Assembly (NCBI GenBank): GCA_012270545.1
Contig: JAAXID010000156.1
Location: 1 to 39,702, forward strand
Reading direction: 5' to 3'
Length of the DNA stretch: 39,702 nucleotides
Source of the DNA: Anaerolineae bacterium
GTDB lineage: Bacteria; Chloroflexota; Anaerolineae; Aggregatilineales; Phototrophicaceae
Shown here in pieces: positions 19,305 to 28,144 of this stretch. A program made the translations under genes and the position numbers. Every line of letters begins with the position of its first letter. Within the stretch, counting starts at the first letter, position 1. The notes beneath the pieces are model-generated. The model made no database searches. It was not told the DNA's origin and worked only from the letters and a program-made list of their open reading frames with translations.

Positions 19305-19339
19305 CGGAAGAGGGCATCAAGAATGTGGAGGGTGGGTGA
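19259..19339 (+). pseudogene. possible C-terminal tail of an N6-adenine methylase/type IIG enzyme
   Basis: In the frame ending with TGA at 19337-19339 the sequence reads ELVYTLSGLTEEGIKNVEG, which closely resembles the conserved C-terminal end (LVYxLYGLTEEEIxIVEG) of Eco57I-like and BREX PglX-like methylases. No upstream methylase domain remains, so it is at most a scar of a lost gene. The region from 19340 to 19464 shows nothing. Confidence 0.4.
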
Positions 19340-19464
19340 ACCCCAATAGGTGGGCAGGTAAGTTGATACCCGACAGATTGTTGAAAATGGTCGATTCACC
19401 CGCTATTCGAGGCACAGACAGAGCACGGATTTTATTGAGGAACCGGCAATGACCCAACCTAACT

Positions 19465-19770
19465 TCAAGAATCAACCGAGGGTATCTGCGGGTTTTTGAT
19501 CATCGCTATCGGAATGTTGGCTTCGTCTCGCTCTTGGGCCCAGCGCTTCGCATCTTCGAGAAATGTATCTGAATTGAAGGGAGTTCCCTCACCGTTTTTT
19601 GCACGTTCCAGCGACCGGTGGCAGCTGTCCCGAAATTTCGCTAGGTCGCGCTTGCGCTTCTCATCGTAAGTCGCTACTCCGTTCAGCCATTCTCCAACTG
19701 AAACGTTGGCGGCTTTTGCTCTTTGCCGAGCCAACTCCCAATCTTCCTCGTACATTGCGTTCGGTTGCAT
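19465..19770 (-). CDS. small hypothetical protein, antitoxin-like
   Basis: A 101-residue soluble protein. GAGGA six bases before the ATG at 19770 supports the start. The N-terminus (YEEDWELARQRAKAANVSVGEWLNG) resembles the DNA-binding end of ribbon-helix-helix type antitoxins, where a strand with alternating residues precedes a helix containing VSVGEWL. The rest is charged and helical. No toxin gene lies next to it. It is divergent from the intact recombinase. The antitoxin idea is inference. Confidence 0.5.
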   Translation of the reverse strand: MQPNAMYEEDWELARQRAKAANVSVGEWLNGVATYDEKRKRDLAKFRDSCHRSLERAKNGEGTPFNSDTFLEDAKRWAQERDEANIPIAMIKNPQIPSVDS

Positions 19771-19835
19771 GTTCGATCCTCTGCCGTCTTCTTTCGACTA
19801 TATCCAATTTCACACCGGATCACTGTAAACCAAGT

Positions 19836-19853
19836 GAGTGTTTACTCACGAGA
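19836..19853 (+). repeat. 13-bp direct repeat copy 2 within a small palindrome
   Basis: TTTACTCACGAGA at 19841-19853 repeats 19002-19014 exactly. Here it also forms the right part of GTGAGT-GTTT-ACTCAC (6-bp arms), 52 nt before the recombinase start. It may be a recombinase binding site, an attachment core or an operator. Confidence 0.45.
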
Positions 19854-19905
19854 ACGGGCGGCGAAAGGTGGCCCGTGAAGGCGACTTAGAGAAAGCGATC
19901 TCCGC

Positions 19906-20877
19906 ATGAGCGAAATGATCATTCCCGGCGCGCCCGGCCGCGTAAACATCGTCGCCGACACCAGCGACGAGCAATTCCAGCTGCTGATCGAGTTGATCGC
20001 CGAGAACCTGGCGCCTTCATCCAAACGCGTCTACCGGCATACCTATGAGCAGTGGCGTGATTTCACCATCCGCAACCAACTCGATGTCTTCGATCTCAGC
20101 TTCGAGAACCTCTCGGCTTTCTTGAACGAGCATGAGTTGGCCGGCGCCACCCGCCGCGCCTGTAAAGCGCATATGTTGCGCCTGCTCGATTGGCTGGAGG
20201 AATCGCCGACGCGCGGCGAATGGTATGCGGTGCAGCGGCGGCGTCTGCTCAAATTCCTCAAAGGGGCGCGGATGGAGAGCGAGGGCGGCAAAAGCCGCAG
20301 CAAGCGGGCGCTGAACCGGGCCGAGGTGTCGAAATTGCTGGCCGTTTGGGAAGATGATACCCGGCCGCTGGGGGTGCGCAATTACGCCCTGCTCCGCTTG
20401 ATGATCTATACCGGTTTGCGGCGGGCTGAGGTGGTGGCGCTGCACTGGGATGATATCGACTTTGAGGACCAGCTCGTGACCGTGCGGCAGGGCAAGGGCG
20501 GCAAGGAGCGGATCGCGGCGATCGCCGATATCACGGATGACACCATCCAGTCACTATATGCCCTGTGGGAGGCGCAGAAGGGCGCCTACGATCATATCTT
20601 TCCCGCCATGACCGCCGGGTATAATCCGCGCTTCTACACTGACGAGGCGATGAATGCCGAGACGATTGTGCGCGTGGTGGGCGGCAGCGACAAGCGCATT
20701 GGGATTGAGCGTTTATCAGCGCATGATCTGCGCAGGACGCATATCACTTTGGCGCTGAACAGCGGCGCCCCGCTGCCGGATATGCAGGCGCAAGCCGGCC
20801 ATGCCAACGCCGCTACCACCCTGCTTTATGCCCGACCAGCTGATGCCAAGTCAAGACGGTTGCGGATCGCTTTCTGA
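19906..20877 (+). CDS. Tyrosine recombinase/integrase, intact
   Basis: A 323-residue XerC/XerD-like recombinase. The N-terminal SAM-like core-binding domain spans residues about 25-120 (SKRVYRHTYEQWRDF). The catalytic domain shows all key residues: Arg in IYTGLRRAEVV, Lys in RQGKGGKER, H-x-x-R in SAHDLRRTHI, His in QAGHANAAT, and the nucleophile Tyr in TLLYARP. It has no stop or shift, in contrast to its close paralogue at 11573-12505 on the other strand. It is the only intact mobility enzyme in the window and could mobilise the adjacent defence genes. The 13-bp repeats lie on both sides of the small ORFs upstream. Confidence 0.92.
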   Translation: MSEMIIPGAPGRVNIVADTSDEQFQLLIELIAENLAPSSKRVYRHTYEQWRDFTIRNQLDVFDLSFENLSAFLNEHELAGATRRACKAHMLRLLDWLEESPTRGEWYAVQRRRLLKFLKGARMESEGGKSRSKRALNRAEVSKLLAVWEDDTRPLGVRNYALLRLMIYTGLRRAEVVALHWDDIDFEDQLVTVRQGKGGKERIAAIADITDDTIQSLYALWEAQKGAYDHIFPAMTAGYNPRFYTDEAMNAETIVRVVGGSDKRIGIERLSAHDLRRTHITLALNSGAPLPDMQAQAGHANAATTLLYARPADAKSRRLRIAF

Positions 20878-20962
20878 GGGGAAATCGGCATAGCGGTAAC
20901 TGGAGGGCGCCATCTGAGATAGCGCTGGTGTGACTTACTCGTGATCGAGAAGAGGAGTGGTA

Positions 20963-21337
20963 ATGACGGCGAAGGTCGAGAAAATCAGGAAGATGCGGCA
21001 TATCTGGGAAACGCAGGTTAAGCCACATGTACAGGACTTGATGGGCAAGGAAGATGGACATTATGCCGCCATGGTGCTGGTAGCCCACGGTTGTGAACAT
21101 GCCCTTAAGGCGATCCATAACCCCAAGGAACGAAACGTAATGCAAGAATCCCTGGAGTCTGTGCTGAGGCTGCACGACTTCTTACAGGCTGATTCAAGCG
21201 GCCGGTCAGTAAAGACTGATATCACAAAACACTGGAGGAGAATAGACGCCCACAAAATCGGGGCAAGATCACCAGACCAGCCGGAATACTGCAGCAAAGC
21301 ATCCTTTACTGACAGTTACATTAGCTCACCTTTATGA
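20963..21337 (+). CDS. hypothetical protein
   Basis: A 124-residue protein. AGGAG before the ATG at 20963 fixes the start; the listed GTG is two codons earlier. The first 85 residues are helical and look conserved in character (DLMGKEDGHYAAMVLVAHGCEH); the last 35 look unstructured. No known family is recognised. It follows the recombinase by 85 nt on the same strand and converges with the Shango-type operon, so it is more likely cargo of the recombinase unit than part of that operon. The 190 nt from 21338 to 21527 contain no gene or clear terminator. Confidence 0.5.
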   Translation: MTAKVEKIRKMRHIWETQVKPHVQDLMGKEDGHYAAMVLVAHGCEHALKAIHNPKERNVMQESLESVLRLHDFLQADSSGRSVKTDITKHWRRIDAHKIGARSPDQPEYCSKASFTDSYISSPL

Positions 21338-21527
21338 GTCGAATCTGCCGCTGCAGCAGCGCAATACCTGGTCCACGAATTCGCTTGCCGAAGCTGATCG
21401 GGAACCCACGGGCACACTTTTCTACTTAAAGTGAGGGGCAAATCGACGCGTTCTGTTGATCGCGCGGCATTAACATCGAAAATGGGGTGGTCCCGACAAG
21501 CGCTTCCAGACGGCTAACCAAGCGCGG

Positions 21528-23714
21528 TCAAAGACGCAAGATACTGTCCACCGCCCCCGGAATATCCAAAAAATCTGCGCTGTAGGCTTCGCGCAGCAGT
21601 TGTACCGGTACGAAACGGTCATATTTGTCGCGCTGGAGGTTGTATTCGCTGACCGGTTTGGCGAGCGCCTCGGCCGTTGGCGGTTCCTGGCATAGACGCC
21701 GCAAGTGCTCCATCAAGTCGGAGGCGGAAGCGCATGATGCCTCCACCACCAGATAGGAGGGCGGATCCTGATCAGGGACGCCGAATCCGCAGTGTCGGAG
21801 CAAGAGGACAAGGGTGGCGAACGGTCGCGTGCCGCACCAGGGGAAGAGAAGGAAGCGATTGTCGGCCAAGGGCAATATAGATGAGGCCGCCAGGTCGACC
21901 CGCTGCGCCGCCCCTCGAGCAATCCCCAGGCGCAGGCGAGCGCGGTCGGTCATGTAAACATAGTCGGAGTCGGATAGCAGGATCTGTCGCATCTTCTGCA
22001 GAATCCGCGTGTGAATCTCGACACCTGGCGAGGTCCACCGGGTCTTGCCCCGGCCTTTCGCCCGCGTCACTTCAACGATACGGCGTTCTGTATCCACACT
22101 CAGCACGCGCCACATGAATCCCGCGAGCACCAGCGTGCTGTCGACATCAGGCGCGTCCGGTATCGTGCCTATCTCACGAGATTTGTCGCGCACGCGGAAC
22201 TCATTCGCAACCATGAAGACCGAATAGAAGCGGTAGTTGTTGACGATGTTTTCCGTCTCCAAGCCGATGATCAGACGGCCAGTTTCCGTTTCTTGCAAGT
22301 GTTCAATATCGAGCAGATAGCGCAGCAGCTGGCGGAATTGCTCTGCCGTGACATCTTTGAATGGCGACAGGGTTAGGACGCGCTCAGCCAGTTGCGCGGG
22401 CGTAAGCTCAGTATGTGAATAGAGGATGCTCAATGTCTGGTGGTAGAGCAAGCTAAAGGGCAGGCGGGGGATCTGGGGCGGTTCGATCCACTTCTCTTCG
22501 GCGTAAAGCTGAATGATGGCGAGGGTTTGCAGCAAGTTCCAGGGCACTTCTTCGCCAAAGTGAGCGGCTTCAGCTTGGTTCTCCGTGGTATAGGAACACA
22601 TCCGCGGCGGAGCTTCACGCCGGCCCGAACGGCCCAGGCGCTGCACAAAGCTGGCGACTGAGTGCGTGGCATTGATCTGTAAGACTTGATCTAGCTGCCC
22701 GAGATCGATGCCGAGTTCCAGGGTGACGGTCGCGGCGACGCAGGCTGATTTGTCTTCCGCTTTCATCGCCGCTTCCGCGCTCTCTCGATAGGGCGTGGAA
22801 ACATTGCCGTGATGCGCATGATAAAAGTTGGGTAGGCTGTCACGCTCAGAGATCCGCCGCATGTTCAGGCTGATCTCTTCCACCTCGCTCCTGCCATTGG
22901 CGAAGATCAGCGTCTTTGGCGACCGCCGCGTCATCTGGTGAATATCCATGAAGTATTGTTCCGTGTCGACCAGCAGCGCATCCAGGTCGCTTGTAGGTCG
23001 TTTGTCTTCGGAAGGCAAGAGAAAATACTTAACAGCGAGTTCAAGCTCGGACTTGCCCGGTCCCATGATCTTCTCCACACCGAGGCTTGAGCGGCCGCGC
23101 AGCCAAGCCATCGCTTTTTCGGGCTCGCCCAAGGTGGCGGACAGTCCGATTCGCCGAGCCGGCGCCGACTGAAAGCGCTCGAGGCGCTCAAGCTGGCACA
23201 TCACTTGCCGGCCGCGATCCGAGTCGATGAAGGCGTGAACTTCATCAATGATGACAAAGCGCAAGTCGCCGAAGAGGCGCCTGAGTTCAAACGTCCGCTG
23301 CATCAACATCGCTTCCAGCGACTCGGGTGTGATTTGCAGGATGCCGCGCGCCCGTTGCAGAAAACGCTGTTTCTTGGATTGGGAAACATCGCCATGCCAG
23401 CTTTGCGCCGGGATATCGCTGTCTTCAAGCAAGCCAGTGATGCGGAAGAACTGGTCATCGATGAGCGCCTTGAGCGGACCGATGTACAGCGCGCCGATAG
23501 AACTCGGCGGGTCGCGGTCGAGCTCCGTGATAACAGGAAGGAGCGCCGCTTCGGTCTTGCCGCTGGCGGTGGCGCTGCAGATCAGGACGTGATTCTGCCC
23601 ATCCAAGATGGCGTCGATGGCTCTCGCTTGAACTTCACGCAGCGTTTCCCATTTATGGCGATAGATGTATTCCTGGATGAAGGGCGCGAGCTTGTAGAAG
23701 GCGTTTTCGCTCAT
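21528..23714 (-). CDS. sngC: Shango-type helicase (SngC-like; BrxHI/Lhr-like DEAD/H helicase)
   Basis: A 728-residue superfamily-2 helicase. Walker A is SATASGKT (residues 47-54), followed by the DEVH box in VIIDEVHAF, motif III LSATLGEP, and motif VI QRLGRSGRR. The C-terminal third resembles the extension of Lhr-like helicases such as BREX BrxHI. Its ATG overlaps the stop of the ATPase gene by one base (TGATG), so the two are translationally coupled. In Shango (TerB protein, ATPase, helicase) this gene is the helicase; the order TerB, ATPase, helicase here matches. It presumably remodels invading DNA. The named symbol rests on gene order and domain types, not on a database match. Confidence 0.85.
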   Translation of the reverse strand: MSENAFYKLAPFIQEYIYRHKWETLREVQARAIDAILDGQNHVLICSATASGKTEAALLPVITELDRDPPSSIGALYIGPLKALIDDQFFRITGLLEDSDIPAQSWHGDVSQSKKQRFLQRARGILQITPESLEAMLMQRTFELRRLFGDLRFVIIDEVHAFIDSDRGRQVMCQLERLERFQSAPARRIGLSATLGEPEKAMAWLRGRSSLGVEKIMGPGKSELELAVKYFLLPSEDKRPTSDLDALLVDTEQYFMDIHQMTRRSPKTLIFANGRSEVEEISLNMRRISERDSLPNFYHAHHGNVSTPYRESAEAAMKAEDKSACVAATVTLELGIDLGQLDQVLQINATHSVASFVQRLGRSGRREAPPRMCSYTTENQAEAAHFGEEVPWNLLQTLAIIQLYAEEKWIEPPQIPRLPFSLLYHQTLSILYSHTELTPAQLAERVLTLSPFKDVTAEQFRQLLRYLLDIEHLQETETGRLIIGLETENIVNNYRFYSVFMVANEFRVRDKSREIGTIPDAPDVDSTLVLAGFMWRVLSVDTERRIVEVTRAKGRGKTRWTSPGVEIHTRILQKMRQILLSDSDYVYMTDRARLRLGIARGAAQRVDLAASSILPLADNRFLLFPWCGTRPFATLVLLLRHCGFGVPDQDPPSYLVVEASCASASDLMEHLRRLCQEPPTAEALAKPVSEYNLQRDKYDRFVPVQLLREAYSADFLDIPGAVDSILRL

Positions 23715-25069
23715 CAGATCTGGAAGCTGGCGTAAGGCGACGAGCCATTATCGTCATGGATTTCGGTCGCCGGCGTCAAGGCCTCGGGGTCGGAATAGGG
23801 TTCGCCCGTGGTGAATTGGACCTCGCCCACGAGCGACTCGAAGCTCTCCTCGGGATTTTGCTGCAGCAGGTTTAGCAGAACCACGAAATCCCGCAGCACT
23901 TCACGTGGCGTGAGCAAGGTATCGGCGCCGATACGATGCAAGACAATCGACATAAAGGCTTCGAGATGGCGGTCCTTGATCGCGGCCTCGTACTTGTGGT
24001 GCTTGCTGTGAATCTCGCGAATCGTCTGAAGCAGCAGGAATATCTCGCTGTGGCTGAGGACATCGAGCCGAATCAGGGGGCCCGACATATCGCGCAGCCC
24101 TTGCCGAGCGAAGCGGCTGTCTTCCAGCCGCGTCTTCAGTGCTTCGTATCCGTACAGCCCGCGGCGCTCATCCTCCACCATCTGTGGCGTGGCGCCGAAG
24201 AGCACGCCCAGGTACTCGGCTTTCCCTTGCAGCGTATCATTCAATATGCTGAGCAGGCGTTCGTAATTATTGTTGCGGGATACCTTGTGGGAGATGTGAT
24301 AGAGGCTGACCGCCTCATCGATGAATATGATCAGGCCCTTGTAACCGATTTGGCGCATGAAATAGGCGAGGAGTTTGATGTAGTCATACCAGGTGGTGTC
24401 GTCAATGATGACGCGGACATTCAGCGTCCCTCTGGCCTCCGTCTTAGTATTGAACTCGCCCCGCAGCCAACGAATGGCATTGCTTTTCAGATCGTCGTTG
24501 CCTTCCTGGTGGCCACGCCAGTAGGCATTGATGACAGTGGCGAAGTCAAAGCCATGCACCATGCCTTCCATATCAGAAATGGTCGCGTGAATTCGCGCTT
24601 CCACCTCATTGGCGAAGCTGGGCAACGATGGGCTGGTACCCAATTTCACCACTTCGGATTGGATGTTGTTGATCCACTTCTCAAGCAGCGCGGCGAAGGC
24701 ATTGCCGCCGGGGCGCGTATCGATGGCCATATTATTCAGCAGTTCACGATAGAGCTCGAGCCCTTCGTTTTTCGAGCCGGTCAAGCGCTTCTGCGGACTG
24801 AGATCGGCATCGGCGACGACGAACTTTCGCTTGAAGGCATAATTGCGCAACAGCTGCAGCAGGAAGCTTTTTCCGGTTCCATAGCGGCCGACGATCATGC
24901 GAAAGGTGGCGCCGCCCTCAGCAACAATATCATCCAAGTCGTTGAGCAGCGCACCCAATTCATCTTTCCGCCCGACGGCGATGTGTTCCGCTCCGGTACG
25001 CGGAACAACGCCGGCGCTCAGCGATTGCAAGATAGCCTGCGAAGTACGTTTCGGGATTCGTTTTGCCAT
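23714..25069 (-). CDS. sngB: Shango-type ATPase (SngB-like; BrxD/DUF2791 P-loop protein)
   Basis: A 451-residue P-loop ATPase of the BrxD (DUF2791) type. It opens with GVVPRTGAEHIAVGRKDEL, then Walker A GRYGTGKS at residues 61-68, and Walker B GLIIFIDEAVSL. The ORF track begins 32 residues upstream, but GAGG sits six bases before the ATG at 25069, and MAKRIPKRTSQAI is the usual kind of start for this family. It lies 49 nt after the TerB gene and overlaps the helicase by one base. The same ATPase type also serves BREX type 2, but the other BREX genes (pglX, pglZ, brxC/pglY) are absent here, so the Shango reading is better. Confidence 0.87.
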   Translation of the reverse strand: MAKRIPKRTSQAILQSLSAGVVPRTGAEHIAVGRKDELGALLNDLDDIVAEGGATFRMIVGRYGTGKSFLLQLLRNYAFKRKFVVADADLSPQKRLTGSKNEGLELYRELLNNMAIDTRPGGNAFAALLEKWINNIQSEVVKLGTSPSLPSFANEVEARIHATISDMEGMVHGFDFATVINAYWRGHQEGNDDLKSNAIRWLRGEFNTKTEARGTLNVRVIIDDTTWYDYIKLLAYFMRQIGYKGLIIFIDEAVSLYHISHKVSRNNNYERLLSILNDTLQGKAEYLGVLFGATPQMVEDERRGLYGYEALKTRLEDSRFARQGLRDMSGPLIRLDVLSHSEIFLLLQTIREIHSKHHKYEAAIKDRHLEAFMSIVLHRIGADTLLTPREVLRDFVVLLNLLQQNPEESFESLVGEVQFTTGEPYSDPEALTPATEIHDDNGSSPYASFQI

Positions 25070-25118
25070 ACTTGACCTCAACTGTGTATTAGATAAATGT
25101 GCGACGCAGATTACAGAC

Positions 25119-27881
25119 TCATTGCTCAAGATATTCCGGGTGCTGGAGGATGTATTCGACTTCATCGCGATACTCTTCCAGCACGATGCAGAGACCGTCT
25201 TCTTCGATAATCAAGGTATCGCCGATCTCATCCAGCGCGATGCCGTTGATCTCATCGATAATCACGCTGATGAACTCGCCCGGAAACTGGGATTCGATCG
25301 CATTAGCCGGGCATTCCCAGCCATGGGCCATCATCACAGCGATAAGCTCCGCCCGATTGTCGTCGCTGGCCCCTATGATGTGCGCGACTTCAGCCAGGTC
25401 AGTCAAGAGTTCAGCCGGCGTGCCCTCTGGTCTCTGAAGAAAACCCGTTGTGGTGGGCTCGTCGCCGTTGTCTGAGCCCCCACTCACACCGCTCGCGGCA
25501 ATCTGAACTCTTTCGCCGATTGGCGCCCCTTGCTGCTCAGTCTGACCGACGCGGTCTGCAGCGCCGCCGGCAATTGCCGCGAAACGCGAGAGGCGGAGCA
25601 TGGCGCGCGCTTGCCTGCGTCCACCAATCCGGGACCAATCTATTGCGCTAGTCTTTGCCAGCGGCTTGGCAGGGACGTCGATTGGCGTCGGCGATTCTTT
25701 CGGCGCTTCCGGCACCCAGCTTGCCGCCGCTATGAGCTGCTCGTCAACCGATGCTTCCACTGGCTTTGCCTCTTCGCTCACAGGCTCAGCATCCGCAAGC
25801 AGGCGATCGCGAATCGCCTGTGAATCTTTGGCCAGCTGCGCGATTTCGGAATGGTCGATTGACAGCTTCCGCCTTGGCGCTTCCGGCTGCAGCGCGGTTT
25901 CGATGACGGACTTGCTCGCTTCTGTCAACTGGATGCCGCGAACCCGATATCTGTATCCCGCTTGTCCGCGCAGGACATTGTCGGCATGCTTGATGATGCT
26001 GTTCAGAGCCGAAGACAGCGGTTCGACCTCCGTCCAGGCATAAGTCGCGGCGATTTCTATTTCCGTTCCTATATAATCATGTACCGCGCTGGCAAAGGGC
26101 GCCCGGCGGATGACTTGCCGGCGCTCCGGTTGATGCATCTGAAAAAGCGTCTTACCCCGTTCTTTTCGTGCCGCTTCATCAATGGCAATCAAGGCTGTCT
26201 TATACCCCTGATGCAGGTCGGTCGATTCAGAGAACTTCTTGTAGAATTTGCTCTTCGTCGGATTGTATTTCGCCAGCGCAAAGAGGATGCTGACCGGCAA
26301 GGCCTCGAATGAGTCGCCTGAATTCACCCAGGTTTCAAGGGCAAAGTTCAGATCCGTGATGTCAGCTACCTTGCTAACTTCGCTGTACCAGTCCAGCGCG
26401 TTCGGCGCCAATTTATGGAGGACGATGAAGTCGGCAATCCAATCCGGCAGATAGCGATCCAGCTTTGGCTGCAACTGCCGATAGTAGCGCCAGAATTCAT
26501 CAAGGTGCTCGAAGGCTTCATCCGGGGATTCGAAGCCGATCAAGTTGATAACTTCATAGATATGGACGAAGAGATAGCTCAAGTCGGTCGGCAGCCAGTT
26601 GCCCAGGCGCAGCTGAGTGCGCCAATAGAAGTACCAGCGCTGTTGCGCAGCACTCATAGACTCGTAAGTGGGCCAATGCTGCATGAAAGGGACCGGCTCG
26701 GCTCGGGTTTCGGTCCGATCCACAAGCGCTTTCGCCTGCTCAACGAAGTGAGTTTCATTTCGTGAGAAAGAAGCTCTAAAGCTGTCGTTTTGGGTACGAG
26801 CGGGGATGGGAGTGTCTTTCGGCACATCCTCCGGGACCGGCATGCTCACGCGGTGATATATTTCCTCAGCGCGGCGCGGCTCATGTTCTACGGTCACGGT
26901 CTGTGATAGAGACGGCGGCGTCTTGGTATCGCCAACGACTTCCAGCGGGTCGACCGCGACCAAGTCCTCCGGTTTGCGTGAAATGCGACCGTTCAGGTGT
27001 TTCAGGCACTCCAGCGGGTCGATCAGTTCCAGGTTCAGGTCGAGAAACTGATGTCTTGTCGTGCTGACGCTAATCAGGCAGAAACGACCGGGTTTGCCGG
27101 TGCCAGGATGTACCTTGTCGACGAAGCCGCTGAAGATGATGGTGTCGATTTTCTCAGTTCTGTCGGCGCTGTAGATCTCGTGAAGTGTTCGCAGCGGTAT
27201 CTGCGCGAGGACCGATGCATACAGTTGTTTGCGCTGTGACTGGGGCAGGGCGGTCTGCGTGATTTCATCGCGCGCCTTGACATAGCGATATGCCTTGGCA
27301 TCCGGCACCGCTTCATAGCTTGGCAAATCGTGCTCGATACTTAGCTGCCGCGAGTTCGCTGTGTAGACGAGTTGCGACTTCTGGGGAAAGGGCTCCGGAT
27401 AACTGCCATTCTGCAGAACACGCACGAAATAGTCTTCTACCGCTTTTGACTCGCCAGCGGAAAAGCGCTCCTGAATGCGCGCGATCTTCTGATTCTGTTC
27501 GAAGGCGTTGTTGCGCCGCACATTCATGCGTATCTCATGGTCTGACTTGGCCCGCTGATACTCCCTTTCCGCTCGCTCGTATCGCTTGTCGCCTTCTGAA
27601 TACAGCTGCTCATATTCGCGCTTCTTCCAGGGCAACATCTTGTTCAAGCCAGCAGGCGGCGCCGGTACATAATCGCCTCGCCTGGGTTTCTCTTTCTTGA
27701 AGGGCTCGATACGTGGTGTTGTTTTTAGCTTGTCCAGATCGATATAGCTATCCCGAGACAGTGCATCTTTGAGGATATTCTGCAGCTTGGCGAATGTAGC
27801 TTCCAGTTCGGTATTTCGAGCATCCGACTGAGATCGTCGTTGCTGCTGCCTATATGCGTTTGAACGTGTTCTTTGAGACAA
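25119..27881 (-). CDS. sngA: Shango-type TerB-domain protein (SngA-like)
   Basis: A protein of about 920 residues. A basic, coiled N-terminal region (LPWKKREYEQLYSEGDKRYE) precedes a beta-rich segment. The TerB-N domain lies in the middle (MSAAQQRWYFYWRTQLRLG, then DLSYLFVHIYEVINL). A variable acidic linker follows, and a TerB-C-like end (INGIALDEIGDTLIIEEDG). The listed start is a TTG at 27911; AAGGA placed seven bases before the TTG at 27881 favours the latter (MSQRTRSNAYRQQQ). It is the first gene of the operon. In Shango the TerB protein is essential for phage defence and may sense membrane or phage components; that role is from the family, not this sequence. Confidence 0.85.
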   Translation of the reverse strand: MSQRTRSNAYRQQQRRSQSDARNTELEATFAKLQNILKDALSRDSYIDLDKLKTTPRIEPFKKEKPRRGDYVPAPPAGLNKMLPWKKREYEQLYSEGDKRYERAEREYQRAKSDHEIRMNVRRNNAFEQNQKIARIQERFSAGESKAVEDYFVRVLQNGSYPEPFPQKSQLVYTANSRQLSIEHDLPSYEAVPDAKAYRYVKARDEITQTALPQSQRKQLYASVLAQIPLRTLHEIYSADRTEKIDTIIFSGFVDKVHPGTGKPGRFCLISVSTTRHQFLDLNLELIDPLECLKHLNGRISRKPEDLVAVDPLEVVGDTKTPPSLSQTVTVEHEPRRAEEIYHRVSMPVPEDVPKDTPIPARTQNDSFRASFSRNETHFVEQAKALVDRTETRAEPVPFMQHWPTYESMSAAQQRWYFYWRTQLRLGNWLPTDLSYLFVHIYEVINLIGFESPDEAFEHLDEFWRYYRQLQPKLDRYLPDWIADFIVLHKLAPNALDWYSEVSKVADITDLNFALETWVNSGDSFEALPVSILFALAKYNPTKSKFYKKFSESTDLHQGYKTALIAIDEAARKERGKTLFQMHQPERRQVIRRAPFASAVHDYIGTEIEIAATYAWTEVEPLSSALNSIIKHADNVLRGQAGYRYRVRGIQLTEASKSVIETALQPEAPRRKLSIDHSEIAQLAKDSQAIRDRLLADAEPVSEEAKPVEASVDEQLIAAASWVPEAPKESPTPIDVPAKPLAKTSAIDWSRIGGRRQARAMLRLSRFAAIAGGAADRVGQTEQQGAPIGERVQIAASGVSGGSDNGDEPTTTGFLQRPEGTPAELLTDLAEVAHIIGASDDNRAELIAVMMAHGWECPANAIESQFPGEFISVIIDEINGIALDEIGDTLIIEEDGLCIVLEEYRDEVEYILQHPEYLEQ

Positions 27882-27923
27882 GATAGTTTCCTTAATGGGG
27901 ACCTGTATCAAATCAACCGACCC

Positions 27924-27953
27924 AATATACCTTAGTTGCCTTTATTTATGTAA
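27924..27953 (-). promoter_or_regulatory. candidate promoter of the Shango-type operon
   Basis: On the minus strand TTACAT (27953-27948), an 18-nt spacer and TATATT (27929-27924) precede the TTG start at 27881 with a leader of about 36 nt. The match to -35 is moderate. Confidence 0.4.
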
Positions 27954-28104
27954 TTGTATTTCCTATGTCTCTGGCATTCTTAGAGCTGGCGGATGTTTTC
28001 AGTATCCTCTTGCCTGCAATGACCGTGTTATGTTCAAGCGCAGATTTGGGGCTGGAGCATCCTGTCATGCGCTAAAGGACATGAATTCGTGTATCGTCGT
28101 CATA

Positions 28105-28110
28105 TATAAT
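28105..28110 (+). promoter_or_regulatory. candidate -10 box for xisH
   Basis: A perfect TATAAT lies 34 nt before the xisH ATG. No good -35 box is seen 16-18 nt upstream. The 230-nt divergent region is AT-rich compared with its surroundings and contains no gene. Confidence 0.35.
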
Positions 28111-28144
28111 GAAAGTGGAATTCAAACTGCTGGATCGAATTTGA

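Noticed and set aside
23936-25075. 379-residue plus-strand ORF
   Set aside because: Shadow of the BrxD-like ATPase gene.
21528-27911. A BREX system
   Set aside because: Only BrxD-like and BrxHI-like proteins are present. No pglX, pglZ or brxC/pglY gene is found, and the TerB protein plus gene order fit Shango better.
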